Source: Elysia marginata
Lineage: Eukaryota > Mollusca > Gastropoda > Plakobranchidae
Assembly (NCBI GenBank): GCA_019649035.1
Contig: BMAT01013591.1
Coordinates: 92,965 to 130,301, forward strand
Reading direction: 5' to 3'
DNA: 37,337 nucleotides
Below are positions 33,301 to 37,337 of the stretch, in pieces. Made by a program: the position numbers and the translations under genes. Numbering within the stretch: the first letter of the stretch is position 1; every line of letters begins with the position of its first letter. Under the pieces are notes generated by a model. The model had not been told where the DNA came from. It saw only the letters and a list, made by a program, of their open reading frames with translations, and searched no databases.

Positions 33301-35118
33301 TTGGATGTCATTGAGGAAGACAAAGCTTCCAGCAATTTCAAAGTCGACAAAGGTGATGAGGGTTCAGTCACTTTAAATGGCTTCTCTCTCACCGTTTTAC
33401 CTTTAAAAGAAAAAAGAAAACACCCTAAAGAGTACAAATCAAATCAAATATTTATTTAACTTTAAACTTTCATGACATAATCAGTTTCCTGTAAGTTGAA
33501 TTGAATATAAAGTTGAAAAGGCAAGGATACTAAATTTTCAAAGTAACATGAACATGAAAAAAATATCATCTTTTTCTTTACTTCATCTGGCATCTGCCAC
33601 GTTAATATTTTAAAATCTCAAGATTCATAGCTGGGTTTTTACAAAGGATGTTCCATGAAAAATGATGGAATTGATATGACTATATGTGTATTTAGAAAAT
33701 CTTTAAAAGAAAAAAATCAATATTTCATGACATGTCTACGAATGACAAGTAAATAGAGAAAAAAATATAAACCAGTACTCATTTGTATTTTCTTAAGACA
33801 GCTGTGATGTCCTCTGAAGATGATTTTTTAAACTTTCCTTGGCACTTCCATTTTGCATGAAATAGAAGTTCTTTTTCATGCAAAGTATACGAAACTTTAT
33901 TTTGCTTCTCCCAACAAATGTAATGTGCAACACCCTTTATTGTTTTAATTACACATCATCTCAATTTTTTTTTACATAAAAGTCTGTTTTCTTTATATTG
34001 AAATTAAAAAATGAGTTGAATTAAAATGATATTTAAATTGAAAAAAAATCTATGATTTCTATTTAAAAATTGAAATTTGACTCAAAAAATTCTGATAATG
34101 AAAATATTACAGGTTTACAATGTACTTCATTTTATGCAACCATAAAACCATCCAAATGATGGCTGGAAATAAGACTTTTTAGTAGGTAATTGTCATTTAT
34201 CTCTTTAAATTGTTGTAGTTTAAAACTTTTAACCCTTGAACAGTGGTTAGATCAGATGCAAAAAAGGGAAGCTCTTTTCTTTCAATGTAACACCTAGGTA
34301 AATTATGATGCAAAAAATTAATACACACACACACTTCCTAGGTCAAATGTGTGTTTCCTCATTGTCTCAAGAACGGTTCTCACTATATAACTCAGATCAT
34401 AACCAAGATAAATCACAATAACTTTTTCACTGCTGCCAAGAGCATTTAAGGAGCTTTCAAACAATGTATACATACATGTATCTTATTCCGTAACTCAAAA
34501 CTGGCCTCATTTTGTAATGATGCTATGCACATTATTTGTTCGCAGCAAAAACAATGCTAATCACTATCACCAACTTCAGCCTTAGCCTTATTTCTGATGT
34601 CTCTATGCTCCAGATGCTAGAATGTATTAAGCAACTTGTAAAATTCTATCTTATTTTCTTATTTCTATAGCATCCTTTACAAACTTTGTCTTAATTTTTA
34701 TCCTTTAAAATTTTATATTTCCTAGGCTATTTGAACCAGCATTCAAAATGATACAAAAATTAGGTCTTTTTCACCATTGTCATATTGTGACTATTGGCGG
34801 GTGGAGAACTTTAGTTCTCTAATTCAAAGTAGTAGCTTTAGATCTATAAATGTATTATCAATCTATCACTTATGACAGGTTCCTCATTATCTTCTTGGCC
34901 TTTCAAGATTAGCATTGAAATAGGATTTTTGGGCTCTTTTGCACTAGGCCTAATTGAACTTTTTTGCAAAGTAGAGTCCTACATTATAAATCCTTACCTT
35001 TGAGAGGATCCTCCTCATCATCATTTTCCCCATCCAATGCAGTAAGAGTGCCAGCAGCAGCTAAATTTACTGCTTTGGTCAGCTGATCTGCACAGATGAT
35101 GGGCAGATTGTCAGACAT
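21353..35118 (-). CDS. PRDM4: PRDM4-like zinc-finger protein, 2457 residues, 11 coding exons
   Basis: Exons, 5' to 3': 35118-34998, 33400-27851, 27579-27325, 26456-26379, 25766-25605, 25188-25079, 24572-24362, 24053-23968, 23418-23217, 22698-22496, 21748-21353. They join in phase over 7374 nt. The start is the first in-frame ATG of the first exon, behind an in-frame TGA. Domain order: disordered Ser/Asn/Gln-rich region (1-2000), C2HC zinc knuckle (C2003, C2006, C2014, H2017), PR/SET (about 2026-2160), six C2H2 fingers and a C2HC finger (2179-2369), Pro/Ser-rich tail. Vertebrate PRDM4 has the same knuckle, TPI-x2-RARL junction, NW-x-MFV...ARN...EQNLVA core and final C2HC finger, but only about 800 residues. 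PRDM4 is a nuclear regulator of proliferation and differentiation reported to bind PRMT5 and p75NTR. PRDM10 and PRDM15 fit less well. The intron after the large exon has a GC donor. Confidence 0.9.
21748..24053 (-). other. PRDM4: Zinc-finger exons of the PRDM4-like gene
   Basis: Exons 24053-23968, 23418-23217, 22698-22496 and the start of 21748-21353 encode seven fingers at residues 2179-2200, 2208-2229, 2237-2257, 2265-2285, 2293-2313, 2321-2341 and 2349-2369. Each has C-x2-C-x12-H spacing. The seventh ends in cysteine instead of the last histidine (H2365, C2369), as in vertebrate PRDM4. Introns split fingers one and six, so these fingers depend on exact splicing. Confidence 0.9.
24362..25188 (-). 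other. PRDM4: PR/SET-domain exons of the PRDM4-like gene
   Basis: Exons 25188-25079 and 24572-24362 encode the main PR/SET region: RTKFGPLTG, then NWLMFVKPARN, EQNLVAF and ELLYWFAKDYARILG. The NW-x-MFV and N-x2-EQNLVA strings are PRDM signatures. As in other PRDM proteins, the canonical catalytic residues of SET methyltransferases are not evident, so direct methyltransferase activity is uncertain. Confidence 0.88.
25605..25766 (-). other. PRDM4: Zinc-knuckle exon of the PRDM4-like gene
   Basis: The exon encodes C-x2-C-x7-C-x2-H (residues 2003-2017), then TDTPILSHARLTLP, the entry to the PR/SET domain. The spacing and the adjacent TPI-x2-RARL block are the features that point to PRDM4 rather than other PRDM members. 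Confidence 0.88.
26505..26801 (-). repeat. tRNA-derived SINE in an intron of the PRDM4-like gene
   Basis: On the minus strand it begins with a tRNA-like head: A box TTGCCTAGCGG (26780-26790) and B box GGTTCGATCC (26738-26747), one base short of the consensus. A body and tail shared with 5243-5392 follow, including an identical core of about 31 bases at 26571-26601. Its 3' end lies less than 50 bases upstream of the acceptor of the next exon (26457-26458). Reading frames inside it are not genes. Confidence 0.88.
26802..27324 (-). other. Rest of the intron upstream of the SINE
   Basis: AT-rich intron sequence between the donor at 27324 and the SINE. Nothing else was recognised. Confidence 0.5.
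27580..27850 (-). other. PRDM4: GC-AG intron of the PRDM4-like gene
   Basis: The large exon ends CGCAAG and the intron starts GCAAGT, a textbook GC-type donor. The acceptor (TTGAACAG) ends at 27580. The phase fits on both sides (Gly codon split G|GT), and translation stays open across the joint. Read-through would add a few residues and stop. Confidence 0.82.
27851..33400 (-). other. PRDM4: Giant coding exon: disordered N-terminal region of the PRDM4-like protein
   Basis: One 5550-base exon encodes residues 41-1890. Composition is dominated by Ser, Asn, Thr, Gln and Pro, with no recognised fold. Visible parts are a basic patch near the start (KKYSNRKNYK), an acidic Ser-rich block near 30520-30620 (EMEDSDDSSS ... 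GEEEEQEG), a Gln-rich block of degenerate repeats at about 28170-28480, and a Pro/Met-rich end. Short hydrophobic islands (TMLINLLNRVPTPLL near 29800) may be partner-binding motifs. The exon is entered in phase 1 from a normal AG acceptor at 33401. Confidence 0.85.
33401..34997 (-). other. First coding intron of the PRDM4-like gene
   Basis: A 1597-base AT-rich intron between the 34998-35118 coding exon and the giant exon, with consensus ends (GTAAGG ... TTTTAAAG). It contains one TACATGTA at 34473 and no recognised element or nested gene. Confidence 0.6.
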
Positions 35119-36400
35119 GATTGCAAAGTCAGCAATCAAATGATAAGCTCTGTCTACTGGAGTAAAGTTGTCATTCTTTTCTGAGTTTTCTTGAGTTGTC
35201 TTCAAATGGCTCACATTTCAAACCTGGATAAATTATTATGTAAATATAATGATTAAAAAGGAAATCAGGTTTCAATTTCATAGAAAATAACTTTGTGTAC
35301 AATGCCTATATTGCGTTATACTGATTGATGGTGATAGAGTGCTTTAAAAATTTAGGGCTTTAAAAATAATATTTTCTTGATCTACATACAAGAAGAGCTA
35401 ATCAATGTAGAAAAGAAAGTGCACATTATTCTTACACTTGGCATAAAAGGCTCAAAAGTGCACATTAGTCATTTTTACAAATCTTTTGGGAATTGATCAA
35501 CATTTCAAATTGACAAATTAGTGTACATTAAATTAAAATTGAGTTCTTTCAAATAATAAATCTGTAGACCCATAGAGATCAATATTTTTAAAGGCATCAT
35601 TTGTTAATTGTTTTTGTCTTCTTCTCTATTATAAATCGAACATTACAAACACTGATTCTCTGGGCATGGCAGAAGCAGAGAACTGTTTAAGTCTTGTGCG
35701 TTTGTTACACTTATTCTCAGTGACTCTGAGTCTGAATCATGAATGGTTTGTAGTGTTGAGACTGGTCAGCAAGATTTTAGTCACAACTTTGCTTCACATT
35801 TTGACATAACTTGAAAAATTTACAATTGAATTTGCATTCAGTACCGTTGAAGTTTGCTAGATCTAATCTAGATCTAGGACTAGATCTATAGGCCTATATT
35901 TACCTTAGAAGCTTCATCATTAAAAAAATATTCTTAGCTGCGGTTGATGCCAGAATGCAATTGGCCGATTCAGTTAATGCTTATATAATTCAGACCTAGA
36001 TTAAGATTAATAATAGCTTCATTGTTCCTAAAATAAGTATACATTGCGGGTTGGTTGGTAAAAAAAAGTTAGCGTAGATCTAGATCTAGATCTCGGTGTT
36101 AATTTAGATCTACTCTAAACTGCCAACAATGAAAATTATAAATGAATCGCGCATCTAAATTGGAGAGCAACAACTTACCATATCCTTATTAGATCTATCT
36201 ATTATACTATAAATATACTCATATTGAAACAATTGGTGTTTCCAGGCTGTAGACGCTTTCCCTAGATCAGTCTGATCTAGAGCTCTTGAGGTAGTAGCCA
36301 AGCTCCAAATCAAAACATTAGCAAACAATGGATGTGCACTTCCTGCAAACATTGGGGTTCTTTAGTGTACTTTTATTTTTAAAGATCTCAAAGTGCTATT
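35119..36400 (-). promoter_or_regulatory. PRDM4: 5' leader and promoter side of the PRDM4-like gene
   Basis: The first coding exon seems to begin at 35223, after a TTATCCAG acceptor, leaving 105 leader bases before the start codon. They include an ATG followed directly by TGA (35216-35211). A strong donor (ATATG then GTAAGTTG) at 36179/36178 could end an upstream non-coding exon, giving a leader intron of about 955 bases. Clusters of AGATCT/CTAGATC occur at 35857-35887, 36075-36113, 36189-36199 and 36262-36283. No TATA box is obvious. The first exon and start site are not determined. Confidence 0.4.
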
Positions 36401-36519
36401 CCTCTCCGTACATCGTACGACTCACAAGCTCTTCCCTTTACAAGTCTAACAGATTTGCTTTTGGCAAGAATGAGGCGAAGAGCAGGCACGTGGGATGTTT
36501 TGTTGATATTTTTATAATC

Positions 36520-36862
36520 AATGATCTTTCTCTCAGCTTATCTCTGCGTCCCTCTCAGTCTCTCTCTGCCTCTATATCAACCTCTTTATCTCTGTTTTTC
36601 TCAGTCCCTCCTCTCATTAATCTATCTGTTTCTGTCTCTCTTTCTGTCATCTACAGCTGTCCTCTGTGTTTCCTCCTGCCTCCTTATAAGTCTCTCTCTC
36701 TCTATCCCCACAATCTCTCCATTTCTCTCCGTGTTTTTCATTTTCTCTCTATATCTGCCACTGTCTCTCCATCTCACGCTCTCTGCTTTCTACGTCTCTC
36801 CACGTCTGTCTTCCTCTTTTTCCAAGTCTATCTCTTTTTTATCTCTGCCTCCCTATTAGTCT

Positions 36863-36899
<37 letters not shown>

Positions 36900-37337
36900 C
36901 CTTTCAATCTCTTCCAATCTTTCCCTCTCTCTCTCTCTCTCGCTCCCTTTCTCTTCCTCTTTCTTAACTTTTTTTTTTTTGCTTCAGTGAGCCCGTCTTT
37001 CTTTCTCTTCCCCAAAACCACTTTATTAGTTTTCTCTTTTTCTTTGCACCTTTATCTTTCTTTCTTCCTTTATTTATTTATTTCTATCCGTCTCCTATTT
37101 TACCCTTTTACCTCTCTTTCAGTCTTTTCTATCTGCCCCTCTCTATCTTCCCCCGACTATCTCTGACTCCCTCTCAGTCTTGCACTCTGTTTTTCTTAGT
37201 CTCTCTATCTTTCTCAGAAAATCTTTGTGTTTACAACTCTCTCTGTCTCTATCCTACTCTATTTGTTTTAGGGCTTTCCACTCTGCCTATCTTCCCAACT
37301 CTCTATCACTCTGTCATTCCTACATGCTACTCTCTAG
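36520..37337. repeat. Long degenerate polypyrimidine (CT) tract
   Basis: More than 800 bases are almost all pyrimidine on the plus strand, built from CTCTCT blocks with TATCTC, TGTCTC and TTTC variants and a purer CT array at 36863-36896. It runs off the right edge. The long Ser/Leu-rich open frames across it are artefacts of the repeat. Confidence 0.9.

Noticed and set aside
21353..35118. Assignment as PRDM10 or PRDM15
   Set aside because: The knuckle spacing, the TPI-x2-RARL junction, the finger number and the terminal C2HC finger fit PRDM4 better.
36328..36990. Plus-strand open frame of 220 codons with a signal-peptide-like start
   Set aside because: Most of it is translation of the CT repeat into Ser/Leu runs. 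No splice or conserved motif supports it.
1..37337. CRISPR arrays, operons, ribosome binding sites or phage genes
   Set aside because: None seen. The window is eukaryotic, with spliced genes and animal transposable elements.

Overview
This is a eukaryotic window, about 35% GC by eye, with intron-rich genes, SINEs, mariner and Tigger/pogo relics, long CT/GA microsatellites and one 157-base assembly gap (15907-16063). A PRDM4-type gene, tRNA-headed SINEs and strong enrichment of the palindrome TACATGTA suggest a lophotrochozoan, most likely a mollusc. That taxonomic call is inference.

Layout. (1) 1-600: the left edge carries one candidate minus-strand exon (368-521) of an unidentified cysteine-rich protein. 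(2) 1649-1942: the C-terminal scrap of a non-LTR retrotransposon polyprotein. (3) 3364-15217, plus strand: a 13-coding-exon gene whose exons join in phase into a 660-residue secreted glycoprotein. I do not recognise a named family. Its length, its repeated helix-type motifs and a Pro-Asp-x-Asp-Asp-Thr motif resemble the alpha/alpha-toroid (terpene cyclase / prenyltransferase) superfamily. Its introns hold a 5'-truncated SINE, CT/GA microsatellites and a dead mariner element with both terminal repeats. (4) 15217-21353: a convergent interval between the two gene ends, with a gapped SINE, a decayed Tigger/pogo element (16691-17941), a related MITE (20403-20567) and short dispersed repeats. Part of it is probably the 3' UTR of the next gene. 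(5) 21353-35118, minus strand: a PRDM4-like regulator of 11 coding exons (2457 residues). It has an N-terminal region of about 2000 residues, mostly in one 5.5-kb exon, followed by a zinc knuckle, a PR/SET domain, six C2H2 fingers and a final C2HC finger. (6) 35119-37337: its 5' leader and promoter side, with AGATCT clusters and an 800-bp polypyrimidine tract.

The two genes are tail to tail and nothing suggests a shared pathway. The most unusual items are the secreted protein with a class-II-cyclase-like DxDDT motif, and the very long PRDM4 N-terminus with its 12-13-residue repeats and a GC-AG intron placed just before the exons that lead to the DNA-binding half.
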